Assembly: GCA_033032865.1 (NCBI GenBank)
Contig: JAWHQI010000023.1
Coordinates: forward strand, 310,001 to 374,000
Source: Dactylorhiza incarnata
Taxonomy: Eukaryota > Streptophyta > Magnoliopsida > Asparagales > Orchidaceae
Length of the DNA: 64,000 nt
Reading direction: 5' to 3'
Shown here: positions 1 to 9,415 of the stretch, in pieces
Numbering within the stretch: the stretch's first letter is position 1
Layout: each line of letters begins with the position of its first letter
The notes under the pieces: generated by a model
The model's database searches: none
The model's input: the letters and a program-made list of their open reading frames with translations, nothing else
Told to the model about the DNA's origin: nothing
Translations under genes and position numbers: made by a program

Positions 1-222
1 GTCTAAGGCGTCATCGGTATACTTCTTATAAGCATCCTTATCAACACGGGACGAGTTCCCGGTCGGCACCTCGGGGGCTTCTTCTTCCAAGACGTAGAGC
101 TTTCGCTCTTGCCTGAGAACAATTCTCAGGTTCCTATACCAGTCCATATAGTTCGTCCCATTTAGCTTGTCCTTCTCAAGGATGGCTCTCAGGGACAAGG
201 TGGAATGTGAACCACTTGCCAT
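1..222 (-). CDS. Ty1-copia gag, N-terminal part (runs off window)
   Basis: The 74 codons on the minus strand, starting at the ATG at 222, read as the N terminus of a plant Ty1-copia gag polyprotein. A short leader is followed by the block LEKDKLNGTNYMDWYRNLRI, then RQERKLYVLEE, the typical opening of this family. The frame is open to the window edge, so the rest of gag and all of pol lie outside. A leader, a primer-binding site and an LTR follow upstream in the right order on the same strand, so this is the 5' end of a structured element and not a stray fragment. Gag would form the virus-like particle that packages element RNA. The start is chosen because it is the first ATG after the leader and matches the family start. 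Confidence 0.85.
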   Translation of the reverse strand, partial: MASGSHSTLSLRAILEKDKLNGTNYMDWYRNLRIVLRQERKLYVLEEEAPEVPTGNSSRVDKDAYKKYTDDALD

Positions 223-1381
223 GGAATTCTACAAGAATTCATGCAGAATTTAATCAGTACCTTAATTTCAAAATACAATTTATTTTAATTTGGACTTCAA
301 TTAAATACTCCCACTATTTTATTCAAATTGATAGCCCTCACTATCAATTCGGAGAGTCCATGCGAGCTACTCTCTTAGTGGACAAGATCCGTATTTCACC
401 AACACCACGAGTCCGCTTTGGCGTTCCTCTCATAATGGGGTTATTTAGGTAGGCAACGCTCGCCAATTGCATCCTCATGCAACTCTTGTATGGTTGGTGA
501 ATAACTCCGTATTCGCATCCATCATATGGTGCATGCCAACCCTATGCCTCTAGGCACTCAACCTTTGAGGTCACCTAGTTAAGTTAGACCCGATGTCGAC
601 AGTGAGATATCACAATTATCCGCTCGCACCCTTACCAAGATAGATTAATGCACCTTGCTTTGGCAAGCCCACACTTCATCGATCGAGGCAGGAAGAGTGT
701 CATCCATCGGAAGGCATCCGAACACTTAATATTTGATGAAGGGATTTTAATTTTAAATAATAGGTTAACACTTAACCATGATCAACATTTGATCAAAGTG
801 CACACCCACAGAAAAACAAGCTTTCTAAAATCCACATGCATCCCTTATGTGCACAACATAAGACTATCAATCTTTGATAGACGAAAGGGCTAAATCTGGA
901 CATTTGGAACTCTTCCAAATCTTCAGATTTACATGCATTGGACAAAGGCAAAGACAACTCGACTTAAAGCAGTAGACAAGCTCATCTCTCATTGTTGGAT
1001 TCAAAATCCAAAACAATACAAGGGTTCATTAACCACTTGAGGGACGGTTACTGCTAAGGAGACAACAATTTCTAACAATTAGAAATAACCACGAAATCCC
1101 ATACGTTCCTGGCGGGGTTCCAAGGGGCCGCGCCCCTGGCGGGGTCTTAGGGGCAGAGCCCTTAACGGGGTCCAAGGGGCAGCGCCCTTGCGGGGTGCGG
1201 GGTGCGGGGCAGAGCCCCGACCAAATTTTTTTGAAATCCCACCACCAAAAATCACACAAAATCACATCAAATGTGATATTCCAAGAAGAAATCTTGACAT
1301 TTAGAACGCTTCCAAATACCTAGATTTGCACGTACTAGAATAACCTAACTTCTGAAACAACATTCATGATCGGAACCTGGC
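223..1381 (-). other. 5' untranslated leader of the copia element
   Basis: About 1.16 kb lies between the gag ATG and the primer-binding site, with no coding frame I can support. It is AT-rich except for a GC-rich repeat cluster at about 1108-1225. Long leaders are usual in this type of element. Confidence 0.6.
1108..1225. repeat. GC-rich degenerate tandem repeat in copia leader
   Basis: Roughly four degenerate units of about 26-28 bp are present. Each is built from GGCGGGGTCC, AAGGGGC and GCGCCCTT-like blocks, and each forms an internal GGGGC/GCCCC stem. The cluster stands out sharply from its AT-rich surroundings and could fold strongly in the RNA leader. Similar GGGGC/GCCCC clusters are common in plant copia leaders. 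Confidence 0.65.
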
Positions 1382-1392
1382 CTCTGATACCA
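1382..1392 (-). other. Primer-binding site, initiator tRNA-Met type
   Basis: On the minus strand the sequence just after the LTR end reads TGGTATCAGAG. This is the classic 11-nt complement to the 3' end of plant initiator tRNA-Met used by copia elements. It starts one base after the LTR terminus. Confidence 0.9.
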
Positions 1393-1870
1393 CTGTTGGG
1401 TTTTTCTAGAACCATACATCACATGTAGGCGCAGCGGAATAAAAGAGAAACAACCCAAAAAGACTTGGATCGGCCATGAATATTGAATCAAGAAGTAAAT
1501 CAAAACTAGGTATGAAATTACCTTTGAGGGATTGGATCAAATCCAACCAAGATGCTCCAAGAAGAAGATTCCTTTCAGCGGCTATGCGAGTCCTCACGTA
1601 GAATAATGTCTACGTCTCTACAACAGTCCACACGAGCCGGGAGAACACCAAGTCACGTCGCACGCAACTCGGAAGGGAGAACAACTGCACCTTGCACTTC
1701 CACGAACTGCTAGGTTCGCTCCAGGAAGAACAATCACGACGACGATCGCCGGAGAGGAGGTCGGCGGAGGCGAACTGGGCGGCGGAACGCTTTCCGTCTA
1801 GGGTTCGAGCGAGAGCGGAACATTTCCGTCGACTAAACCTTTTGTAAGTAATGAGAACCCTAAAAGAAGA

Positions 1871-1880
1871 TCTATTTATA
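1871..1880 (-). promoter_or_regulatory. TATA box of the copia LTR
   Basis: TATAAATAGA on the minus strand is positioned between U3 and the probable R region. Transcription would start about 30 bp further left and run toward gag. Confidence 0.65.
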
Positions 1881-2020
1881 CCCAAAGCATAAACAGGCAT
1901 CTAGAAGAATTGATATCCGCAGACCACACAGCAGAATTGGGGTTTCTGTTACAATTCGTCGGGATTTCACGAATCAGCATTCGTCGAGTTTACACGGGAC
2001 AATCCGACAAATTCCGACGA

Positions 2021-2196
2021 ATCCAATCAGACGGCAACATTTGCCGAGTGAAGGGTCTCTGTGACAATTCGTCGGGATTCCACAGAATGATCCGACGAAT
2101 TCCGACGAATCCAATCAGACAGCAACATTTGCCGAGTGAAGGATCTCTGTGACAATTCGTCGAGATTCCACGGAATGATCCGACGAATCCGACGAA
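2021..2196. repeat. 88-bp tandem duplication in copia U3
   Basis: Two adjacent copies (2021-2108 and about 2109-2196) both begin ATCCAATCAGAC and share the blocks GCAACATTTGCCGAGTGAAG and GATCCGACGAAT. The period is 88 bp. Shorter CCGACGAAT copies spill over on both sides, from about 1955 to 2220. The duplication lies directly upstream of the TATA box in element orientation, where retrotransposon enhancers commonly sit. Confidence 0.8.
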
Positions 2197-2397
2197 TCTG
2201 ACAAGTCATATCCGACGAATTCAGACAGCAACAATTGCTGGACTTCCCCATTCTTTATGATGATTGGTAACCTTTACCAACACAGTCAATCTTCCAACTT
2301 CTCCACATGCTCTTATGTGCGACCCTGCAGGCTCATATCGCGTTGGCAGTGACATTACATGTTTGACCACTTCTAGATCACAATGGTAACTCCAACA

Positions 2398-3893
2398 CTT
2401 ATGTCATAGGTTCTCTTTTGAAATTATTAAATATATATGAAATGAAACACTTGACTAGTTCTAAAGGTAGTTATGGAGTGAGAATTTCAAATACAATAGA
2501 GTTATATCAAGAATCAGTATGGATTCCATATCACTTTGTATTAAGTAAAAAGACCTCACAAAAAATTAGCTGGAAGCGGATGTATCCTTCGTCGCATCCA
2601 GATATACACAATAGAGGCTCTTTATTTCTATTATATATATTTCTGCATTTTTATATTATTATGTATTTTTAATTTTCGCATGCGTATGTTTCATGTTTGT
2701 AGACGGCTTACTAGATTGACCGGCCAGTATGTCCATGAATAAAAAGGTCTGGTAATTTAGGATGGTAGGGAGAGAAAAGCAAGATCTTATTATTTAAGTA
2801 GCAAATAAAATTAAAAATAATTTAGGAAATATATTATTTCTCATCATGGAAAATAACATGATTAAATGAAAATAGTTCATCTTTGCACGGTTAAGAAGAG
2901 AAAAGGAAAAGGATTAAAGGAAAAAGAGTTGCCAATCATAAAAGGAGGCAACCATTTATTCAGAGGAAACGAAAACTTTTTTCATTTCCTCTGTCAGGCT
3001 GAAGACGATCACTTCATTCCAGCTAGTTTTCGCAAGGCACCCACAAGTCATCTTCTCTCCCAGTATCGACGATGCCCGCAATTGCACCATCGGTTCCCAT
3101 GGCCTCCGCCCGCAAGGGTCTCCGCCATCGCACTGCGTCTTCTTCTTCCTCTTCGTGACGAACATCGCGAAGATAATGGGCCATTGTTGACCACATCTCT
3201 CCTTCCAGTGGCCTGTTCATTCCAGCGAGCTTCCCTTCCGGGCCACTGTCGACTCTGACATACCTTTCAGTGACCTCCCATCGATTTCATTTTGTCGATC
3301 GTATTAGCGGGACCGCTTGACATGATCCGAGCTTCTTATTAGTTGCAATCGGTACTATTTAGTAATCTCCCCCTAACCTCCACTGCCTTAAAATTTGTGA
3401 GGGTATTTTTACCGATTCTTTTAAATAAGTCTAAACTTGCCCAAATCTCCTCAATTATTCACGATTGTTGTTATTTGTCATAAATTATTGTATGCATGGT
3501 TTGCCTGTGGAATCAGTGATCCGTGTTAGGAATCAGTCGCAAATGCAAGAGATTATTCACTCTCAAAATTTGGTTACTAACTTAAAGACAATCATTTTCC
3601 TTGAGATTGAGAGTGTAACGACCACGAGTTAGTTTTCCTCATCGTCGCAACTGAGTTTTGAAAACCGAATTACATCAGAAGAATTTTGGTGTATGTTTTC
3701 TTACGGATGATCTAGTTCTAATCGATGACATCAATTGAGATATCCGAAAACTTAGAACAGTGGTATATACAACGAATTTTAGAAAATGCACCAATTAGAT
3801 GAGTATATAGAGTTCTTCTAAAGGGATTAAGTAGGATAAAGGGTATATATAAGGTAATATGAATGGAAATTATTCAAGATGATTTATGTAGTT
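2398..3893. other. Flanking DNA without a supported gene
   Basis: This stretch is mostly AT-rich. A GC-richer segment at about 2990-3260 gives short open frames on both strands with no recognisable domain. I see no terminal repeats or known protein fragments here. Confidence 0.4.
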
Positions 3894-4261
3894 TAAAGTT
3901 AATACCTCAAGCAATTGTGCAAGACCAATGCTCTGGATGCTGAATGAAGGAAGCATGGTTATGTGGACATAAATCAAAATGGATTCTTGAGTCTGCCTTC
4001 TCTGATGTCTTTGGCTTTGATTTGAGAGCATGATTCCGCAGCAAACGTGACGGTATAGGGGGCCACTATTTCAGTGGTAATCTGTGAGCAGCCACTTTGT
4101 GCATCTATTGTCAAAGGTTCGGTCTTTCTCCTCTGAGAGAAGCCACTTTGGGCATAGGGCCAAAGGTTAGGTCTGTTTCCAATCTTCCCCCGCCCATACC
4201 CCCAATGATTGGGGACTATATGGGTTCTGTTGTTGTTGTTGTAAAGTTAATACCTCAAGCA
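3894..4261 (+). mobile_element. SINE-like retroposon with 20-bp target duplication
   Basis: The 20-mer TAAAGTTAATACCTCAAGCA occurs at 3894-3913 and again at 4242-4261, with a 328-bp insert between. The insert ends in (TTG)n just before the second copy, a 3' tail seen in plant SINEs of the Au type. A box-B-like GGTTCGGTCTT lies at about 4116. Two diverged copies of a segment starting GCCACTTTG (about 4091 and 4141) sit in the 3' half. A long exact duplication plus a simple-repeat tail is the signature of LINE-dependent retroposition. A clear box A was not identified, so it could also be a 5'-truncated LINE. Confidence 0.7.
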
Positions 4262-4429
4262 GTACTCAGTTGGAACTAATGAAAAATAATGATCCATAAA
4301 GTTGACCTCAAATTATAAAATGTTTTTAATTATATGGATGGGGAACTAAAGTAATGTTATTTAAAGACAAAAATTAATGTAGAATCAAATTTTAATTCTA
4401 CCCATATCTCTTTAATTGAAAATATTTGT

Positions 4430-4890
4430 TAAAGAAGAACCTTTCCCGTGGACTATGCTTGCACCACAATGTCTAAGAACAGGGTTTTCCCTTTGGTCTT
4501 AGAAACTTCAAATCATGAGGCCCTCTCCACAATGGGTTGCCTCTCAAATTTCTAGTCTATCTGGCATCATAGGCTTGGGCATTTGAATTATGAGTACATG
4601 AAAATGCTGGTGAAAGACCAGCTTGCTGAAGGTGTGCCCGACTTGAAGTTTCATCATTGCCTGTGTGAATCATGTGCAATGAGCAAATCACATAGTTGTC
4701 TTTCTCTCCATCTCAGAATCGCAGTTCTCAAGTCTTGGAACTTCTCCACTGTGATCTGTGGGGTCCCTCAACTCCAACTTTGGGTGGCAAGAGGTATTTC
4801 TTCCTTATAGTAGACGACTACTCGAGGTACATGTGGATTACATTCTTAGAACATAAAATGAAAAACCTACCCGTAGCAATAGCATTATAA
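4430..4890 (+). pseudogene. Ty1-copia pol fragment (GAG-pre-integrase and start of integrase)
   Basis: Translation gives the copia pre-integrase motif WHHRLGHLNYEYM, followed by CLCESCAMSKSH, the Cys pair of the HHCC finger. After a frame change it gives LLHCDLWGPSTP and FLIVDDYSRYMWITFL, which contain the first catalytic aspartates of the integrase core. At least one frameshift (about 4700-4740) and an upstream stop interrupt the reading, and it ends abruptly near 4890 before the rest of the core. No LTR was found, so this is an old truncated remnant. It is in the opposite orientation to the copia element at the left edge and is not part of it. Confidence 0.8.
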
Positions 4891-5050
4891 TGCAGATTAG
4901 AACAGAGTCCTGATTGCAACAACACTTTGTCATTTTTCACTCTATAAGCATACTTTTGTGAAATATGTAACATCCCATCAGCATCCATATCAAGAATCCT
5001 TCAGCATGAAGTTAAGGTATTCGAAAAAATGACGCAAAATAAAAATAAAA

Positions 5051-5419
5051 CTAAAACCGCACCTTTGTCCCAGTGAACTCCAGTTGGAGCTCCTCCGTAG
5101 GTATCATTACTGGCCACAGCTCGCCGGCCTCGCGGAACATTTGCTCGGTCTCGAGGTGGCGTCCTCGTTCGAGGATTCGTGCACGGATGTCCTGAGCCGG
5201 GGTGCAGGCAGCGTCGATGACCTCTTCTGTACCATTCACGTAAGTGACGGTGATCTGCGGTGGGCTTTCATCGGTTCGTCGCTTCACCGTCACCTGGCAC
5301 GCCGGATTCGACTCCCGAGCCTTCCCCGCATTACACTGTGCAATGAACTCCATGCACGCCGCCGTTCGTGAGTCGAGAGCGTTGAACTCGACCTTGACTT
5401 TTGATAAAAACTTCAGCAT
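5051..5419 (-). CDS. Mitochondrial large-subunit ribosomal protein mL53
   Basis: This 122-codon minus-strand frame, starting MLKFLSKVKVEFNALDSRTA, matches plant mL53 (MRP-L53) closely. Later blocks are CMEFIAQCNAGKARESNPAC, QVTVKRRTDESPPQITVTYV and LETEQMFREAGELWPVMIP. The family has a thioredoxin-like fold and is a peripheral protein of the mitochondrial 54S/39S subunit. The start is placed at 5419 because the family begins MLKFLSK; an in-frame ATG at 5461 would add 14 residues unlike the family. The frame is intact with no stop or shift. The C terminus after GTK looks slightly short, and AAAG|GTGCGG could be a splice donor, so a small terminal exon is possible. No poly-A tail or target duplication suggests a retrocopy. 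It is an island of host coding sequence between transposon remnants. Confidence 0.85.
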   Translation of the reverse strand: MLKFLSKVKVEFNALDSRTAACMEFIAQCNAGKARESNPACQVTVKRRTDESPPQITVTYVNGTEEVIDAACTPAQDIRARILERGRHLETEQMFREAGELWPVMIPTEELQLEFTGTKVRF

Positions 5420-6160
5420 CCTCACGCGCTCCGACTCAAACCCTAGACGGGAGGAGCTCAAAAGAGTCGGGCCTGAAAAGGTAGAACCTGCTCGGTAGTG
5501 TAAGTGGGTACTGAGTTTTGATTAGAATTGAATTTAAGACCCTTCTTCGAAGAAGGATGGGAAACGAGAGGTAATCGAATTCATACTTCAATCATAGTGG
5601 AGAAGCGTATGTAATGTAATTCCCTAAGATTTCTAAATCGAAAATCAAATTAACAGGATGTTTTTAGGTCAAAATATTAATAACATTCAACCATACCAGT
5701 TGCATACTAGATCTCTCCCCGACCGAAAATTTTCCGTCCGGGTTCTCTCACGCGTGATATCCTGAGGAGATCAAAATAATTTTGATCTTCTAAAAATGGC
5801 GGGGCCCACGCGCAAAAAGTGCATTGCAGTCCTTCTCCTATAGCCCTCCCCTCGTGACCCTTTCGCGTGATCCCTCCTACGCAGCCGACCGAAAGGAGGG
5901 AACCACCCCTCACTCGAGATCACCGCCCTTGCCGCCTCCGACCCGCGTGCCATCGAGCAACGAGTAAAGAGGAGGAGTTTGTTGGAAAAAATTCTCTTAT
6001 GATTTGACATATCAAGTTATTAAAGTGATATAAGTTTAAAATGCTTGTACGTATAAATGACATTTTATCTAAGTGTAAGTCCAATGTTATTCAGTGGCCA
6101 GGAAAAAAAAATCTGTGCACTCAGAAAATCAGAGTAAGGCTATGAAAAGAATCTGTGCAC
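5420..6160. other. Upstream region of mL53, no gene recognised
   Basis: This would hold the mL53 promoter and 5' UTR on the minus strand. I see no convincing TATA box. A GC-rich patch at about 5705-5960 gives short open frames without known domains. A 19-bp near-perfect palindrome built on GATCAAAAT lies at 5769-5787. Confidence 0.35.
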
Positions 6161-6169
6161 TTAGTAAGC

Positions 6170-6450
6170 TTTTGATAGAGTTTTGAGAATCTCTCTTTAA
6201 AAGATTCAGTGATTTAAGATATATCTTATCAAAAGGATCTTAGGGTGGCTTTGAGTCAACCTTATCAAAAGGCTCTTAGTTTGGTTTTGGTCACCTTATC
6301 AAAAGGCTTCTGGTTTAAGATTTTTTATGAAAATAAGACTTGGTCATGAGAATTCTCTTATCAAAGGATTCAGTGGTTTTTGAAACATCTGATCAAAAGT
6401 TTCTTTGGTTCTTAGAATCATCTTAACAAAAGATTCGATTGTATTGGTTC
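6170..6450 (+). repeat. Degenerate 35-40-bp tandem repeat (TTATCAAAAG core)
   Basis: At least six irregular units carry the core CTTATCAAAAG or a near variant, followed by a G/T-rich stretch such as CTCTTAGTTTGGTTTTG. The units are diverged and vary in spacing. No protein reading of this makes sense, so I treat it as an old tandem array. Confidence 0.55.
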
Positions 6451-6719
6451 AATTGAATTGGTTCTAAGTTTCTTTGGTTCTTAGGAATCGCTGCACTGAC
6501 TCCCAATGAGCTCGTCTTCTCAAGGGTTTTGCACCGTTCACGTTCCTTCTTTGAGATCCGAGCTTGCGAAGAGAAAGGAATGCTTGATCTTCACTTTAAA
6601 GACCTTCGTAGATGGGGAGAGCCTAGGGGATGATCCCTAGACCTCGGGGGAGAAAAATGGTGGAATAGGACATGGTTTGCGGAAGAAGAACAAAAGAGAT
6701 CCAAATATCCTGTCAAAAT

Positions 6720-8022
6720 CAGTATTTATAGGGAAGCAGAAAAAATGGCATCACGACCAGTGGTCGTGCGTGAAGGATTTGTCACTAACCGTGCATGAAG
6801 GAACCTGGACTGGCGGAAAAATGTGCGGCACTTGGAGGGAAAAATAATGAACTACGCACGACAGTGGTCGTGCTCGAAGGAGGTCCAGTTCTCGTGTGGC
6901 TGCTTGTGTGATCCTCAGGATGAATTTGGCAAATGATCGTGCACGACTAGTGGTCGTGCGTAGAGGAGTCCACTGCTCGTGCAAGAACAAAAACACACGA
7001 CCAGTGGCTTCCTCAATGAAATAGGGCTCAAACACATGGGGGAAGCTACGCAAGGCATTTATCTGCACGAAAAACCTTCAGAACTTACAGAAAAGAACAT
7101 TCACACAGCCATAACCAATATAACAATATAAGCAAATAAAATGAGAAGAAGAGTAAGTCTCATTTCTGCATGGAATGAATGCAAACGTGCTCTAAATAGC
7201 TAACAAACACTCAAACGGAGGAAGATTGGGTTTTAAGAGTTTTAAGCTAAATCCAAATAAAAGATAAGCAAAATCACATAAAAACCAAACTAAACTAGAG
7301 CAAAAAGTACTATATAAAAGATGCTCAGCAAATACCTCAAACTTGAATTATTGCTCGTCACGAGCAAACCATCTACCTATGGGGAGTATGAGAGGTAATT
7401 ACAAATAAAAATTTGAAAAAAGATAGTGGACAGAGAATCTCATGCCGTGAATGATAAAATTAGCCTACAGAGACATCCTAAGTATAATGAACTAATTACA
7501 CTTATTTTCAACAATCTATCATAAACGACGATATCCAATTCAAAATGAAAGAACAAAGCGATTTGTGTTAAGCATAGCGTAAGCGAATGTAGTGATCACT
7601 AAGAATTGTATAATCTTCACACGAATTCTGGGTGGCCTCCAAAGAAATCCATCAATGTCAATGGTCATAGGCTCGTCCGGTCACACCTTCTCCGCTGCAC
7701 ACATAAATTTGACTCGACGAGTCCTTAGGGCTTAAATGAGGATACACATTTGTATTGGGCTTAAGGTGAGGAAATCAAAGATAAACATGATGACTCTAAT
7801 TCACACTTAAGCAAAATGGCTAGATAAGATCAAAATAATTACCACCAACAAAAAAAAGAGGGCGAGTGACACCCCCAGACTTGAATTTAAACAGGTTGCT
7901 TTGTTTATGCGCTTTAATTTACGCGAGGCCTAGGCTAGGAGAAGATTCAATAAGATAAAGATTTAACTTAGCATTAAAAGCATTAAACTTAGCATTAAAT
8001 TAATGATATAAGCATTATAATA
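6720..8022 (-). other. Non-coding retrotransposon-like DNA with dyad repeats
   Basis: There are five copies of a near-palindromic motif around ACGACCAGTGGTCGT (about 6755, 6855, 6940, 6950 and 7005), each continuing into CGTGC-AAGGA-type sequence. A TATA-like CCCTATAAATACTG on the minus strand lies near 6727. Further right, phrases such as ACTTGAATTATTGCTCGTCA (about 7340) and CCCCCAGACTTGAATTTAAA (about 7875) resemble non-coding parts I associate with plant Ty3-gypsy elements. I find no coding remains and no clean LTR ends, so this is a tentative call of old gypsy DNA into which element 1 later inserted. Confidence 0.35.
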
Positions 8023-8824
8023 AGCACTGTTGCGGCTTCTCAACGCCCTCGGTAGACCGGTTTCAACTCGGTCCGTCTTAGCCCGGGCGGTCGAGCGCGC
8101 ACACAGTCAGAATGTTGCAGAGAGTAAATGCTGAAAATGGTACACACAGAACTTTAGCGTGGAAAACCCTCCAAAGGGTGAAAAACCACGTGGCCAGGGC
8201 GGTGCTGGCCGAAATCCACTATCTCAGACTGTTACAATGCTTTCTTGGAGAATGCGAGGGCGACAGGCCGCGCCTCATTACAATTGTGAGAGAGAGAGAG
8301 AAAGAACTCCGTGGGTGACAGACCACCACTTAGAAGTTGATTGCCTTGCTGCGTGTCTGATGCGGCTGCGCGCTTGCTGGGAGAGAATGAGCACTTCGCG
8401 GAGCACTTTGACTTTGCTGTTCGGGTTTGGGGTGCTCGCTTGAATGGCGCAGCACTTCTAAGTGAGCGGCGTTCGCAGGAGGAACCTGTCAGTTAGTAAA
8501 AGGGGATGGCGGAGCGTAGAGAGAGAAACTCTGAGGAGAGGGGAAAAGAAGAGAGAGAGAGTCTGGGCGAGAATGAGAGAATCCATCCAAATGAAGACCC
8601 TTGGGGGTCTATTTATAGGCTTGGAAGGTGGAAGTTACGGTGGTTACGCGGATAAATACCAAATGGAGGGCCGAGATCGTTGGCGACGATTGAAGGGTCG
8701 TGATCGCGCGAGGCGATCGGAGGGCTGCCAGGGCCTCAGTGAGATCCGACGGTGGAGGGTGAAGGGTGGCGACGGCGGTGGCCGACCATGGGTGGCCGGC
8801 CATGGCCGCCGGCCATGAAGGGGG

Positions 8825-9115
8825 CAGCGGCTGGCGGTTGGCGGCCGGCCGTGAAGGGGGCGGCGGCCGGCGGCCGGCGGTTGGCGGCCGGCCGGCGGTT
8901 GGCGACCGGCAGGCGGCGGTGACCGGACGGCGGCGGCCGGCCGGCGATGGTCGGCCGGCGGTTGGCGGCGGTCGGCCGACGGTGGCGGCCGGCCGGCGGC
9001 GGTGGCCGGCCGGCCGGTGGCGGCCGGCCGGCGGCGGTGGCCGGCCGGCGGTGGCCGGCCGGTGGCGGCCGGCCGGCGGCGGTGGCCGGCCGGTGGTTGG
9101 CGGCGGTTGGTGGTG
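8825..9115. repeat. GGCCGGCGG minisatellite in U3 (3' LTR copy)
   Basis: This is a run of short irregular units of GGCCGGCGG, GGTGGCC and GGTTGGCGG with very high GC. Long open frames occur on both strands here, but they are low-complexity Pro/Arg/Ala or Gly/Arg strings produced by composition and are not genes. Confidence 0.85.
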
Positions 9116-9315
9116 GTTGCGATCCCGCGCGGCACGGTTGGGATCTCGCGCGAGGTGGTTTGGATCGGTGCGCGGTGGTTTGGATCCGCCGCGCGGGAGT
9201 GGGATCCGGTGTGCGAAGGTGGGATCCGGCGTGCGGTGGTTTCGGGATCCGCCGTGCCGTAATGGGATTTGATGTGCGGGAATGGGATCCGGTGCGTGGT
9301 GGTTACGGATTTTTC

Positions 9316-9324
9316 CATATATAG
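9316..9324 (+). promoter_or_regulatory. Antisense TATA box at LTR edge, for the element 1 antisense gene
   Basis: CATATATAGAGGGGG on the plus strand lies at the terminal edge of the LTR, about 90 bp before the ATG at 9416. The expected start site, about 30 bp downstream, falls in the polypurine-tract region. Element 2's antisense genes have the same TATA followed by a GAGGGG/GGGGGG run, which supports a real promoter. Confidence 0.55.
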
Positions 9325-9339
9325 AGGGGGAACCCATCA

Positions 9340-9353
9340 TTTGCCCCCCAAAT
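9340..9353 (-). other. Polypurine tract of element 1
   Basis: On the minus strand TTTGGGGGGCAAA abuts the 3' LTR start TGATGGG. A G-rich purine run at this exact place primes plus-strand DNA synthesis in Ty3-gypsy elements. Confidence 0.8.
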
Positions 9354-9415
9354 CCATTTGTTTGGAGCGCACGGAGAGCAATTGGATTTCCCCCTGAAAC
9401 CTGCATTTGTGAGTG

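Larger units (their letters stand above)
1394..2397 (-). mobile_element. 5' LTR of Ty1-copia element (1004 bp)
   Basis: The LTR is bounded by the 6-bp inverted terminus TGTTGG/CCAACA and sits directly beside the primer-binding site, which fixes the inner edge. In element orientation it runs from 2397 to 1394. A TATA box lies at 1880-1871, so U3 is about 520 bp and R-U5 about 480 bp. A tandem repeat lies in U3. The matching 3' LTR and the target duplication partner are outside the window. Confidence 0.85.
8028..9339 (-). repeat. Element 1 3' LTR (1312 bp)
   Basis: This is the left-hand LTR, the 3' LTR in element orientation. It matches 18393-19854 along its length apart from substitutions and a shorter GGCCGG-rich array. 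The inner edge is set by the polypurine tract beginning at 9340. Confidence 0.92.

Noticed and set aside
2866..3258. 130-codon open frame as a host gene
   Set aside because: No recognisable domain, mixed frames open on both strands, no splice or promoter signals.
8609..9406. Long open frames on both strands with Pro/Arg/Ala or Gly/Arg composition
   Set aside because: They lie in the GGCCGG minisatellite of the LTR, are open in several frames at once, and change length with the array. Composition explains them.
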